64,000 nt of DNA from Taibaiella sp. (GTDB taxonomy: Bacteria; Bacteroidota; Bacteroidia; Chitinophagales; Chitinophagaceae): NCBI GenBank assembly GCA_019739295.1, contig JAHHDV010000029.1, positions 1-64,000 of the forward strand, given 5' to 3'. Positions within the stretch are counted from its first letter, which is position 1. Each line of letters begins with the position of its first letter. The translations under genes and the position numbers were made by a program. Positions 11,420 through 18,562 of this stretch are shown piece after piece. The notes below the pieces were generated by a model. That model searched no databases, was not told where the DNA came from, and saw only the letters and a program-made list of their open reading frames with translations.

Positions 11420-12331
11420 ATGAAGAAAAAAATGATGCTCACCGCAGCCCTGGCTACCTTGGCATTCAACCAGTTCGCACAAAACCAGGAAGACCTCAAA
11501 GCGATCGAAAATCTATGTGGATGTTTCGAAGTTACCTTCAACTATGCAGAGACATTTACCAATGATACTTCTAAGAAATATTATGCAAAACCTTTAGATA
11601 ACCACGCCGTTATCGAGTATGTATTCCCTGTAGAAAAAAACAAGGACAAACTTGCCTTACAGCATATCCTGGTGGTAAATGACAAAATGATGATCAAGCA
11701 CTGGAGAGAAGACTGGACTTATGAGAACAATGTATTCTGGAACTATGATGTCAACGATTCCTGGGTGAAAACATCTGTGCCTGCAGGTCAGGTAAAAGGT
11801 CAATGGACCCAGACCGTATGGGAGGTCAGTGATGCACCAAGATACCAGGGTTCATCCCAATGGATCCGCAACAACGGACAGACATTCTGGCTGAATACTG
11901 CGGATGCACCGCTTCCCCGGAGAGAGTACACTACCCGCAGGGATTATAATGTAATGAACAGGACCAACCGGCTGATCCTGACTGATTATGGCTATATGCA
12001 CGAACAGGATAACGTTAAGATCCTCCGTGAGAATGGCAAAGATGAGGTACTGGCTTATGAGAAAGGGTATAACAAATATGTAAAAGTAGACGATAGCAAA
12101 TGTGCTGCTGCAAAGCAATTCTGGAATACTGCCAAAGATGAATTCTGGAAAGAAGTAAGAACCAGCTGGGAGGATTATTTCAAAAACGGTAAAAAAGTGG
12201 AACTGACCAACAGGGTAGACGGAAAACTGCTTTATGAAGCTTTGGATGAATCCGAAAAGAAAAACCTGACCGGGAGCGAAAGAACCAAGGAAATCAAATC
12301 CGTATTGGATAAATTTGTGAAAGCGTCTTAA
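11420..12331 (+). CDS. DUF6607-like secreted protein of the haem cassette (left copy)
   Basis: A 303-residue exported protein (signal peptide MKKKMMLTAALATLAFNQFAQ). The mature part opens with ENLCGCFEVTFNYAETF, a two-cysteine block that I associate with the DUF6607 family found beside haem receptors in Bacteroidota. The middle is rich in Trp/Tyr (WREDWTYENNVFWNYD). The C-terminal third is charged and helical. Function is unknown. Position in the hmuRY unit and export suggest a periplasmic or surface role in haem handling. It is followed by a strong hairpin terminator, so it ends the main transcript. Confidence 0.7.
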   Translation: MKKKMMLTAALATLAFNQFAQNQEDLKAIENLCGCFEVTFNYAETFTNDTSKKYYAKPLDNHAVIEYVFPVEKNKDKLALQHILVVNDKMMIKHWREDWTYENNVFWNYDVNDSWVKTSVPAGQVKGQWTQTVWEVSDAPRYQGSSQWIRNNGQTFWLNTADAPLPRREYTTRRDYNVMNRTNRLILTDYGYMHEQDNVKILRENGKDEVLAYEKGYNKYVKVDDSKCAAAKQFWNTAKDEFWKEVRTSWEDYFKNGKKVELTNRVDGKLLYEALDESEKKNLTGSERTKEIKSVLDKFVKAS

Positions 12332-12358
12332 CCCGGAGACTTACCTGATGTTTGTTTA

Positions 12359-12420
12359 CTCCAAAGCCGGATTGCAAATCAATGATCTCTTTTGTAATAT
12401 CGGTTTTGGAGTTTTTATTT
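12359..12420 (+). terminator. Long hairpin terminator inside the haem cassette
   Basis: CTCCAAAGCCG pairs with CGGTTTTGGAG and the stem is extended by ATTGCAAA/TTTGTAAT, followed by TTTTTATTT. It separates the DUF6607-like gene from the DUF4198-like gene 28 bases downstream. That gene is therefore expressed by read-through or a separate promoter that I could not identify. Confidence 0.75.
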
Positions 12421-12447
12421 CAATTTTCATCCACCTAATTTCATAAC

Positions 12448-13152
12448 ATGAAAGCTTTAAAATTATTTTTATTCTTCTTTGCGATGCTGCTGGCACAATT
12501 CGTATCTGCGCATACGATGTGGGTACAGGTAGCACCTTCAGGTAAAAAAGGCGTACCTCAGCAAGTAAAAGTGTTCTTCGGGGAATTTAGCTGGGGCCAA
12601 CCTACCCAAACTGCCAAATGGTTCTCGGATATTAAAGATTACCGGCTTATGGTCACTGCTCCCGATGGTACTACAACTGAACTGACCCAGAAGCAGCAGG
12701 ATTCGCTTTGCTATATTACGGAATTCACTCCGGAGCAGGACGGCGTCTATACTTTTTGGTTCCATCATGAGGTCAAAGATGTGTACAAGGACAAAAAACT
12801 TACGTATACTTCCGCTGCATTCCTGAATGTCAATGCAGGAAAGAAGGACCAGGTTACCTTAGGCCAGGGTCAATACCAGTTGTCCGTGCCCAATCTGAAG
12901 AAACCTGATCATATCATCTACCTCGACGGGGGCAAAGCCGCTGCTAATCAGGTATTGGAAATAGTGCAGGAAGGCAATAAAGAAGGCCTGACCGTAATGA
13001 CCAATGATAAAGGAGAGATTCAGTTCCCTAAGGACTGGAAAGGTAATTATCTGATCGAGATCCCGGATTCAAAGAAGGTAGATCCTACTGATCATAATGG
13101 TAAGGTATATGAGTATGACTATAAAACTTTCTCCTATTACCTGAATTTATAA
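12448..13152 (+). CDS. DUF4198-like periplasmic protein (left copy)
   Basis: A 234-residue exported protein whose signal peptide ends ...QFVSA, so the mature chain begins HTMWVQVAP. This His-Thr-Met-Trp opening is typical of DUF4198 (NikM-like) proteins linked to metal uptake. Two beta-sandwich-like parts follow (about 20-125 and 130-234), with FWFHHE near residue 109 offering further histidines. It lies behind the haem receptor/HmuY genes, which suggests a role in metal or haem acquisition. No experimental function is implied by the sequence. Confidence 0.72.
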   Translation: MKALKLFLFFFAMLLAQFVSAHTMWVQVAPSGKKGVPQQVKVFFGEFSWGQPTQTAKWFSDIKDYRLMVTAPDGTTTELTQKQQDSLCYITEFTPEQDGVYTFWFHHEVKDVYKDKKLTYTSAAFLNVNAGKKDQVTLGQGQYQLSVPNLKKPDHIIYLDGGKAAANQVLEIVQEGNKEGLTVMTNDKGEIQFPKDWKGNYLIEIPDSKKVDPTDHNGKVYEYDYKTFSYYLNL

Positions 13153-13179
13153 ACCAGGCTCAAATAATGCCGAAGGCAA

Positions 13180-13208
13180 AAAAACCGGACCTCTGGGGTC
13201 CGGTTTTT
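13180..13208. terminator. Bidirectional terminator
   Basis: AAAAACCGGACC (13180-13191) pairs perfectly with GGTCCGGTTTTT (13197-13208) around a 5-base loop, with A/T tracts on both sides. It serves the convergent DUF4198-like gene and the outer-membrane barrel gene. Confidence 0.9.
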
Positions 13209-13270
13209 CTTTTTTATCCATCGGGAATACTGGCGGAACTTTGTCCCGGTGGGAATATTTTTGGTGATTG

Positions 13271-13951
13271 CTAAAGTCCCACAGCGATACCGATACGGTA
13301 GCTTAACTGATCTGCATAGGGACTGATCGAGTAGGGTTCCCCGGTACCCGATACCGTTCTCATATTGCGCGGTATGGATTGAAGCACATCATAAAGCAGG
13401 ATACCATAGAATGATACCTTGTCTGTAATGTAGGCAGTGTATCCGGCACCTACCATCAGGCTGGGTACCGTGTATGAATCCTTTATTTTCTCATAGGCAG
13501 TAGCACTGACTTGCTGGTACCCGATGAAATCAATTTTGTTGTATTCAAATTCGGTATGGATAAAATAGCTCTGGAAGAAGTTCAACCTTGCCCATACACC
13601 CGGCCCGTATATCCTGGAACGGAATGGTTTGTAATCCAGCCCGCCTGTACTATTCCATAAGGCATAGACATCACGCTGGCTCTCATACATAAACCTGGCA
13701 CTCAGGCCCGCGGTGAAGTAATCATTGAACTTATACCCGGCCATAGGCGATACACCCACCCGGAGATATTTATATACAATGCCAAAGTCAATTCCGGAAC
13801 CTACAAAAAACTTGTTGATGTCGAATCCTTTTACAGAAGTATTGTTCCTGTAGTTCGCGTCACCTTTCCGCCCGGTACTGTTGTAAATGACCTGGGCATT
13901 CATCGCGGTGGCTATCATCAGGGAAACACAAAGTGTGATCAGTTTTTTCAT
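13271..13951 (-). CDS. Small outer-membrane beta-barrel protein (left copy)
   Basis: A 226-residue protein with a signal peptide (MKKLITLCVSLMIATAMNAQ) and alternating aromatic beta strands, including FFQSYFIHTEFEYNKIDF, ending in IGIAVGL. It resembles OmpW/OmpA-sized barrels of Bacteroidota. No enzymatic motif or substrate is visible. ATG 13951 is preferred over the TTG two codons upstream. It is convergent with the haem cassette and divergent from pyrophosphatase. Confidence 0.7.
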   Translation of the reverse strand: MKKLITLCVSLMIATAMNAQVIYNSTGRKGDANYRNNTSVKGFDINKFFVGSGIDFGIVYKYLRVGVSPMAGYKFNDYFTAGLSARFMYESQRDVYALWNSTGGLDYKPFRSRIYGPGVWARLNFFQSYFIHTEFEYNKIDFIGYQQVSATAYEKIKDSYTVPSLMVGAGYTAYITDKVSFYGILLYDVLQSIPRNMRTVSGTGEPYSISPYADQLSYRIGIAVGL

Positions 13952-13976
13952 ATTCAATCATTCGTTATTGCTCATG

Positions 13977-13984
13977 CAAATTTA
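13977..13984 (-). promoter_or_regulatory. -7 element for the outer-membrane barrel gene
   Basis: On the minus strand this reads TAAATTTG, an exact TAnnTTTG match, 25 bases before ATG 13951. Confidence 0.5.
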
Positions 13985-14093
13985 ATTTTATTATATGGAA
14001 CTTCTACATTTTTTTAGCAATTTGAAGGATTAACTTTCAAAAGATTAACAGAGATTTGCTGGTTGAAGTCCCAATTAAAGAAATAACCGATTT

Positions 14094-14645
14094 ATGAACC
14101 AAACATTCCATCCCTGGCATTCAGTTCCTTTTGGCGATATCAACGGGGAAGAGGTGAACAGTATTATAGAGATATCCAAAAATTCAAGAGCCAAATATGA
14201 ACTGGATAAGGACTCGGGGATGCTGATGCTGGACAGGGTATTGTATTCTTCCGTTTACTATCCTGCCAATTATGGATTTATCCCACAGACCTATTGTGAT
14301 GATGGTGATCCGCTGGACATCCTGGTCTTATCCCAGATAGAAATCCAGCCACTTACCCTGGTAAAGGCTAAAATTATCGGTGTCATGCGTATGTTGGACC
14401 AGGGCGAAGCAGATGATAAGCTTATCGCAGTATGCGCTAATGATATGAGCGTAAACCACCTTCGGGATATCTCTGAGCTGCCAGAGCATTCACTTAAAGA
14501 AGTGCGTCACTTCTTTGAGGAATATAAAAGATTAGAAAATAAAGTGGTCAAGATCGAAGAATTCCAGGGGGCAAGGCTGGCGAAAAAGATCTTCCAGCAT
14601 GCCGTGAATGACTACAAGGAGAAGATTCTCCCGGAGCTGGTATAG
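14094..14645 (+). CDS. ppa: Inorganic pyrophosphatase, family I (left copy)
   Basis: This soluble Mg-dependent enzyme hydrolyses pyrophosphate to phosphate and drives biosynthetic reactions. The 183-residue length is typical of the family I subunit. The signature [10 protein letters not shown] gives metal-binding Asp70, Asp72 and Asp75. Other conserved features are SRAKYELDK near residue 31, [12 protein letters not shown] near 56, and [13 protein letters not shown] around residue 104. A near-match -7 element (TAACTTTC, 14031-14038) lies upstream. It is convergent with the response regulator gene. Confidence 0.95.
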   Translation: MNQTFHPWHSVPFGDINGEEVNSIIEISKNSRAKYELDKDSGMLMLDRVLYSSVYYPANYGFIPQTYCDDGDPLDILVLSQIEIQPLTLVKAKIIGVMRMLDQGEADDKLIAVCANDMSVNHLRDISELPEHSLKEVRHFFEEYKRLENKVVKIEEFQGARLAKKIFQHAVNDYKEKILPELV

Positions 14646-14771
14646 GGGCAATGAACGGATAATGTCATTTTGAAGCGTGGAACTGTTTTCTCCTGAACTG
14701 ACTATGTTCTTACCAACCGATTGTTCAGCATCAGAAAGGATAATGTTTTGTCTTTTGCCCGGGCTGATTGA

Positions 14772-15407
14772 TTAATCGACCAGGCTCAGTGCAATTGCTT
14801 TTTTTACCATCAATGCCGTGTTTTTGACCTCCAGCTTCATCAGGATATTATCCCGGTAGTTTTCAATCGTATGTATGCTCAGAAATAATTTCTGAGCGAT
14901 CTCGTTATTGGTATGCCCGTTGACGATAAGCTGTAGTACTTCTTTCTCTCTTTTGGTCAGCATAAACTTCGAGGACATGTTTTTCTTTACGCCTTCTTCG
15001 AGCTGACTGACCTTTTTCTTTAAATCATTGGCCAGGTAGGGAATACCCTGATAGACACTTTCTATTGCATGGATGATGGACAGCTTGCCGGAAGTTTTCA
15101 ATAAATACCCGTCCGCACCATTGCTCATCATATTGGATATATACAATGCGCTGTCAAAATTAGAAAGCACAATAACCTTTAACCCGGGATATTTTTTCTT
15201 TAATTCTATCAGCAATTTATCTCCCGACTTATCCGGAAGCTGGATATCCAGCAGCAGGATATCCGGGCAGGAAACCGCAAATGCGGACAGCAGTGATTTT
15301 GCATTGGGGAACTCTCCGGTGATGATGATGTGTGTGTATTCCGAAAGCAGTTCCTTGATCCCGTTTAATATAAGCGGGTGATCATCTACTATGGCTAAGT
15401 GTATCAT
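14772..15407 (-). CDS. NarL/LuxR-type response regulator (left copy)
   Basis: A 211-residue two-component regulator. The receiver (about 1-120) has the acidic pair DDH at 8-10, phospho-acceptor Asp54 (LLLDIQLP) and a conserved Lys in the YLLKTSG block. The LuxR-type helix-turn-helix (about 147-205) carries LTKREKEVLQLIVNGHTNNE and IHTIENYRDNI. Its ATG follows the kinase stop codon directly (TAA-ATG), so the two are translationally coupled and are almost certainly cognate partners. Target genes are unknown; the divergent secreted-protein gene is one candidate. Confidence 0.93.
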   Translation of the reverse strand: MIHLAIVDDHPLILNGIKELLSEYTHIIITGEFPNAKSLLSAFAVSCPDILLLDIQLPDKSGDKLLIELKKKYPGLKVIVLSNFDSALYISNMMSNGADGYLLKTSGKLSIIHAIESVYQGIPYLANDLKKKVSQLEEGVKKNMSSKFMLTKREKEVLQLIVNGHTNNEIAQKLFLSIHTIENYRDNILMKLEVKNTALMVKKAIALSLVD

Positions 15408-17381
15408 TTAATGTTGGTTTATAAGGTTGATATCAAACTCAATATGGACTGTAGTGCCTCTACGGGGTATGGAATGAATATTAATGGTACCCCTGAGCGC
15501 TTCCACCCTGTGTTTCAGGTTCAAAAGTCCGAATCCGGAATTTCCCGTATTCGTATCGAAACCGATACCATCGTCTTCTATGATGATGCTTAATTTATCC
15601 TTAAGCTGTTTGATCATCAGCCAGGCATTTTGCGCTTTTGCATGTTTTTGTATATTCTGGATCAGCTCCTGGCTGATCCTGTATATGATCAGCTGGGTGG
15701 ATTTTGTCAATAATGAAGTATCAGCATGATATTGAAACGCAATCTGGAAAGCTTCGTTGATGTTCACCTGTTCACAATAATAAAGCAGCGCTTCTTCCAG
15801 GTTGTGATAAGTCAGGATATCCGGCAGCAGGTTGTGCGCTGTCTTCCTTACTTCGTCTGAAGTATCCCGAAGCATTGCAGATATCCTGTTGAGCTTATGC
15901 TTAGTTATATGGTCCGGTTCCTTGTCCAGGGAATCGGATAGATGCATATTGATCACAGCCAGCATTCCTCCCACACCGTCATGCAGCTCCCTGGCTATCC
16001 GCTGTCTTTCATTTTCTTCACCCGTGATCATCGCTTTCAGCTGGATGATTTCTTTATGCGAATCCATAGACCTGAGCTCTTCCTCCTGCAGCCTGCTTTT
16101 GGTCCTGGAGATCCTGAGGTAATTGATCAGTATGATAACACCTGCGGCAAGTATGATAACGGATGAGAGGACTATGGTAAGGGTAAGGTTCTTTTTCCTG
16201 ATCTGGGCTTCTTTCTGCTGCAGCCGGAGCTGGGATTCTGCAAGCTCTTTCTCAGTCAGTGTACTTTTATACCTGATGTCCCATTGTATGGCATTCTTTT
16301 GGAGCTCTTCTTTAAAAACGGAATCTTTCAGATCACTGTATGCTTTAAAATGGGACAATGCTTTGTTATGATTTCCTTCCTGCTCATAGAGATATGCCAG
16401 GGACTGATGTGCCTGTAGCAACTGCTTATTCAGCCCTTTGGGAGCTGCTTTTACAATGATCTCTTCATAGATCTCTTTTGCCTGCTTCGTGTTGTTCTGA
16501 TCGAGGTAGGTATTTCCGAGAACCGTGAGATACTGAAGCTGGCTATAAGGTGCAGCCTGATGGATCCATTGTTCCGCTTCGGAAAGTATGGACAAGGAGC
16601 GGGGATAATCACCGTATTTTCTATACTGTTCGGCATTATTGGTGAGGATCAGGAATACGGCATGCATATCATGGATTGCCCTGGCTATGCTGAGTGCGGT
16701 ATCCGTAGCTTGAAAGCTCTCTTCCCATTTTCCCAGCTCGCTCAGGCAGCTTCCCTTATTCGCATATATATTCAGGAGATAAAGGGAATCTTTTATTGCT
16801 TGTCCGGTAACAATTCCGAGATCTAAATATGTGATCGCCTTTTCATACTGTTTCATTTGTATAAACAGGTTGCCCAGATTGACGTACACCTCTCCTTTGA
16901 ATGTTTTGCTTTCAGGGGGGTCGTAATCCAGAGATTGCTGATATGACTTTATGGCATTTTCATAATCTGCAATCTTACTATATACATTACCGAGATTATT
17001 GTAAAGTTTGCCTATTATATAATCAGGATGTCCGTTTGTATAGAGCTCCTCTATTGTGTTTTTGTACTGTAATATTGCCGGCTCATATTCTTCTAAGGAT
17101 ATATGTGTATTGGCGATACCCGTTGCTGCTCTTATGATACCTCTTGTATAGCCGGTCGAAAAACTCCTGACCAGCAAAGACAGGTAGATCTGTTTTGATT
17201 TTTCAGGATCTACAGATAGATAGCTTTGTGCAAGTTGTAATGAATCAAAAATCTCCAATGTATCACGGGAGGAAATTGAGATATTTTCATTGTCACCTAT
17301 TCTGATCCTCTGCCCTGAAGTGAAGAAGGCAGATCCGATAGTAAAATGCATGAAAAGAACAAGAAAAAACCTGATATACAT
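15408..17381 (-). CDS. TPR sensor histidine kinase (left copy)
   Basis: A 657-residue membrane sensor kinase. Order: signal/anchor segment (1-23), periplasmic tetratricopeptide repeats (about 55-355, e.g. YNNLGNVYSKIADYENAI), coiled coil (355-398), one transmembrane helix (399-422), coiled coil, HisKA_3 dimerisation box with phospho-acceptor His467 in RIARELHDGVGG, and an HATPase_c domain (about 555-655) with DDGIGFD and GFGLLNLKHRVE. The TPR sensor part is typical of Bacteroidota. The stop abuts the regulator's start. The gene shares a divergent promoter region with the secreted protein at the repeat centre. Confidence 0.92.
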   Translation of the reverse strand: MYIRFFLVLFMHFTIGSAFFTSGQRIRIGDNENISISSRDTLEIFDSLQLAQSYLSVDPEKSKQIYLSLLVRSFSTGYTRGIIRAATGIANTHISLEEYEPAILQYKNTIEELYTNGHPDYIIGKLYNNLGNVYSKIADYENAIKSYQQSLDYDPPESKTFKGEVYVNLGNLFIQMKQYEKAITYLDLGIVTGQAIKDSLYLLNIYANKGSCLSELGKWEESFQATDTALSIARAIHDMHAVFLILTNNAEQYRKYGDYPRSLSILSEAEQWIHQAAPYSQLQYLTVLGNTYLDQNNTKQAKEIYEEIIVKAAPKGLNKQLLQAHQSLAYLYEQEGNHNKALSHFKAYSDLKDSVFKEELQKNAIQWDIRYKSTLTEKELAESQLRLQQKEAQIRKKNLTLTIVLSSVIILAAGVIILINYLRISRTKSRLQEEELRSMDSHKEIIQLKAMITGEENERQRIARELHDGVGGMLAVINMHLSDSLDKEPDHITKHKLNRISAMLRDTSDEVRKTAHNLLPDILTYHNLEEALLYYCEQVNINEAFQIAFQYHADTSLLTKSTQLIIYRISQELIQNIQKHAKAQNAWLMIKQLKDKLSIIIEDDGIGFDTNTGNSGFGLLNLKHRVEALRGTINIHSIPRRGTTVHIEFDINLINQH

Positions 17382-17457
17382 GATTTATATCATAATGTTT
17401 TTTATTTAATTATGAATTATTAATTTAAAAATAGGGTAAACGCACTATTTTTTTGTG

Positions 17458-17465
17458 CAAAGTTA
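17458..17465 (-). promoter_or_regulatory. -7 element for the histidine kinase operon
   Basis: On the minus strand this reads TAACTTTG, an exact TAnnTTTG match about 76 bases before the kinase ATG. It lies only 6 bases from the -7 element of the divergent gene. Confidence 0.45.
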
Positions 17466-17471
17466 TGGAAC

Positions 17472-17479
17472 TACATTTG
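17472..17479 (+). promoter_or_regulatory. -7 element for the truncated secreted-protein gene
   Basis: TACATTTG is an exact match about 90 bases before ATG 17569, next to the opposite-facing kinase element. Confidence 0.45.
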
Positions 17480-17568
17480 GTATAAGGAAATCGGTAAAAA
17501 GTTTCAGAGAGGGCGGAACTTTTATACACCAAAAATAGAATTAGTAACCGAAATAAAAACAAAACGGA

Positions 17569-18009
17569 ATGAAAAAAATTAAACAAATTGTAAAGTGTGT
17601 ATTGCTTTCAACAGCTTTGGGAACAGCTATTCAGAGCTATAGCCAATACATAGTCGAACCCGAATTCAAATGGGCGGATAAAATTACTGGAGTAGGAAGT
17701 ACGTCTCTTGGTACTCAGGATGCAGTCATGGATATGGATGCATCCGGTAATGTAATAATGGCTAACAGTTATACCGGCACTATAGATTTTGATCCGGGTA
17801 TAGGAACGGAAGAGCTGACCTCAGCATCTTTGGCAAGTGTCTATATCTGGAAGGCAGACAGTAATGGAAATTTGATGTGGGTTAAAGAACTGAGATACGA
17901 TGAAATATCTCCCTTTGGTTTCCCCATGTTCTATGTCAGTACAGTAAGTATTGACAGGCAGAATGGTGATATTTATCACCATTCTGCCTGTCAATACTTA
18001 CTGTACTGA
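17569..18009 (+). pseudogene. Secreted repeat protein, cut at the palindrome centre (left copy)
   Basis: Signal peptide (MKKIKQIVKC start, cleavage after SYSQ) followed by a stretch resembling beta-propeller-like SBBP repeats of T9SS cargo proteins: DMDASGNVIMANSYTGTIDF, then FDPG and YIWKADSNGNLMWVKEL. Authentic sequence ends at 17972 after about 134 codons. The remaining 12 codons (YHHSACQYLLY and stop) are read from the mirror strand and are not biological. Related proteins are usually several hundred residues long with a C-terminal sorting domain, so most of the gene is missing. Confidence 0.75.
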
Positions 18010-18376
18010 CATAGAACATGGGGAAACCAAAGGGAGATATTTCATCGTATCTCAGTTCTTTAACCCACATCAAATTTCCATTACTGTCTGCCTTCCAGAT
18101 ATAGACACTTGCCAAAGATGCTGAGGTCAGCTCTTCCGTTCCTATACCCGGATCAAAATCTATAGTGCCGGTATAACTGTTAGCCATTATTACATTACCG
18201 GATGCATCCATATCCATGACTGCATCCTGAGTACCAAGAGACGTACTTCCTACTCCAGTAATTTTATCCGCCCATTTGAATTCGGGTTCGACTATGTATT
18301 GGCTATAGCTCTGAATAGCTGTTCCCAAAGCTGTTGAAAGCAATACACACTTTACAATTTGTTTAATTTTTTTCAT
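17936..18376 (-). pseudogene. Secreted repeat protein, cut at the palindrome centre (right copy)
   Basis: Mirror of the gene at 17569 with the same signal peptide and repeat segment, cut at 17973. The last residues before the junction differ (NGDK here, NGDI in the other copy) because the two central bases do not pair. This is probably the true 5' end of a longer gene whose remainder is absent from this assembly. Confidence 0.75.
17951..17994. other. Palindrome centre / fold-back junction
   Basis: The two arms meet here with only the bases T17972 and T17973 unpaired. GAATGGTGAT (17961-17970) faces its reverse complement ATCACCATTC (17975-17984), with A17971 pairing T17974. A zero-spacer palindrome of this arm length would be very unstable in a living cell because of hairpin extrusion and SbcCD-type cleavage. 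An artefact or a covalently closed DNA end is therefore more likely than a stable internal palindrome. Confidence 0.9.
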
Positions 18377-18465
18377 TCCGTTTTGTTTTTATTTCGGTTA
18401 CTAATTCTATTTTTGGTGTATAAAAGTTCCGCCCTCTCTGAAACTTTTTACCGATTTCCTTATAC

Positions 18466-18473
18466 CAAATGTA
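18466..18473 (-). promoter_or_regulatory. -7 element for the truncated secreted-protein gene (right copy)
   Basis: Minus-strand TACATTTG, mirror of 17472-17479. Confidence 0.45.
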
Positions 18474-18479
18474 GTTCCA

Positions 18480-18487
18480 TAACTTTG
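18480..18487 (+). promoter_or_regulatory. -7 element for the histidine kinase operon (right copy)
   Basis: TAACTTTG, mirror of 17458-17465. The A6 run at 18491-18496 just downstream is the one place where the arms differ (T7 at 17448-17454). Confidence 0.45.
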
Positions 18488-18562
18488 CACAAAAAATAGT
18501 GCGTTTACCCTATTTTTAAATTAATAATTCATAATTAAATAAAAAACATTATGATATAAATC

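Larger units (their letters stand above)
1..17972 (+). repeat. Left arm of an 18-kb inverted repeat
   Basis: The arm is the reverse complement of 17973-35943. Position x pairs with 35944-x in the outer part and with 35945-x inside about 17.45 kb. All genes recur in mirror order with identical translations. The match reaches base 1, so its outer end is not seen. Neither transposase nor integrase genes occur in it. It is probably a fold-back copy of the right arm, which is the one joined to the unique sequence after 35943. Confidence 0.97.

Noticed and set aside
17569..18376. Natural small secreted protein of 146 residues
   Set aside because: Its last 12 codons are read from the mirror strand after the palindrome centre, so the C-terminus is not real.
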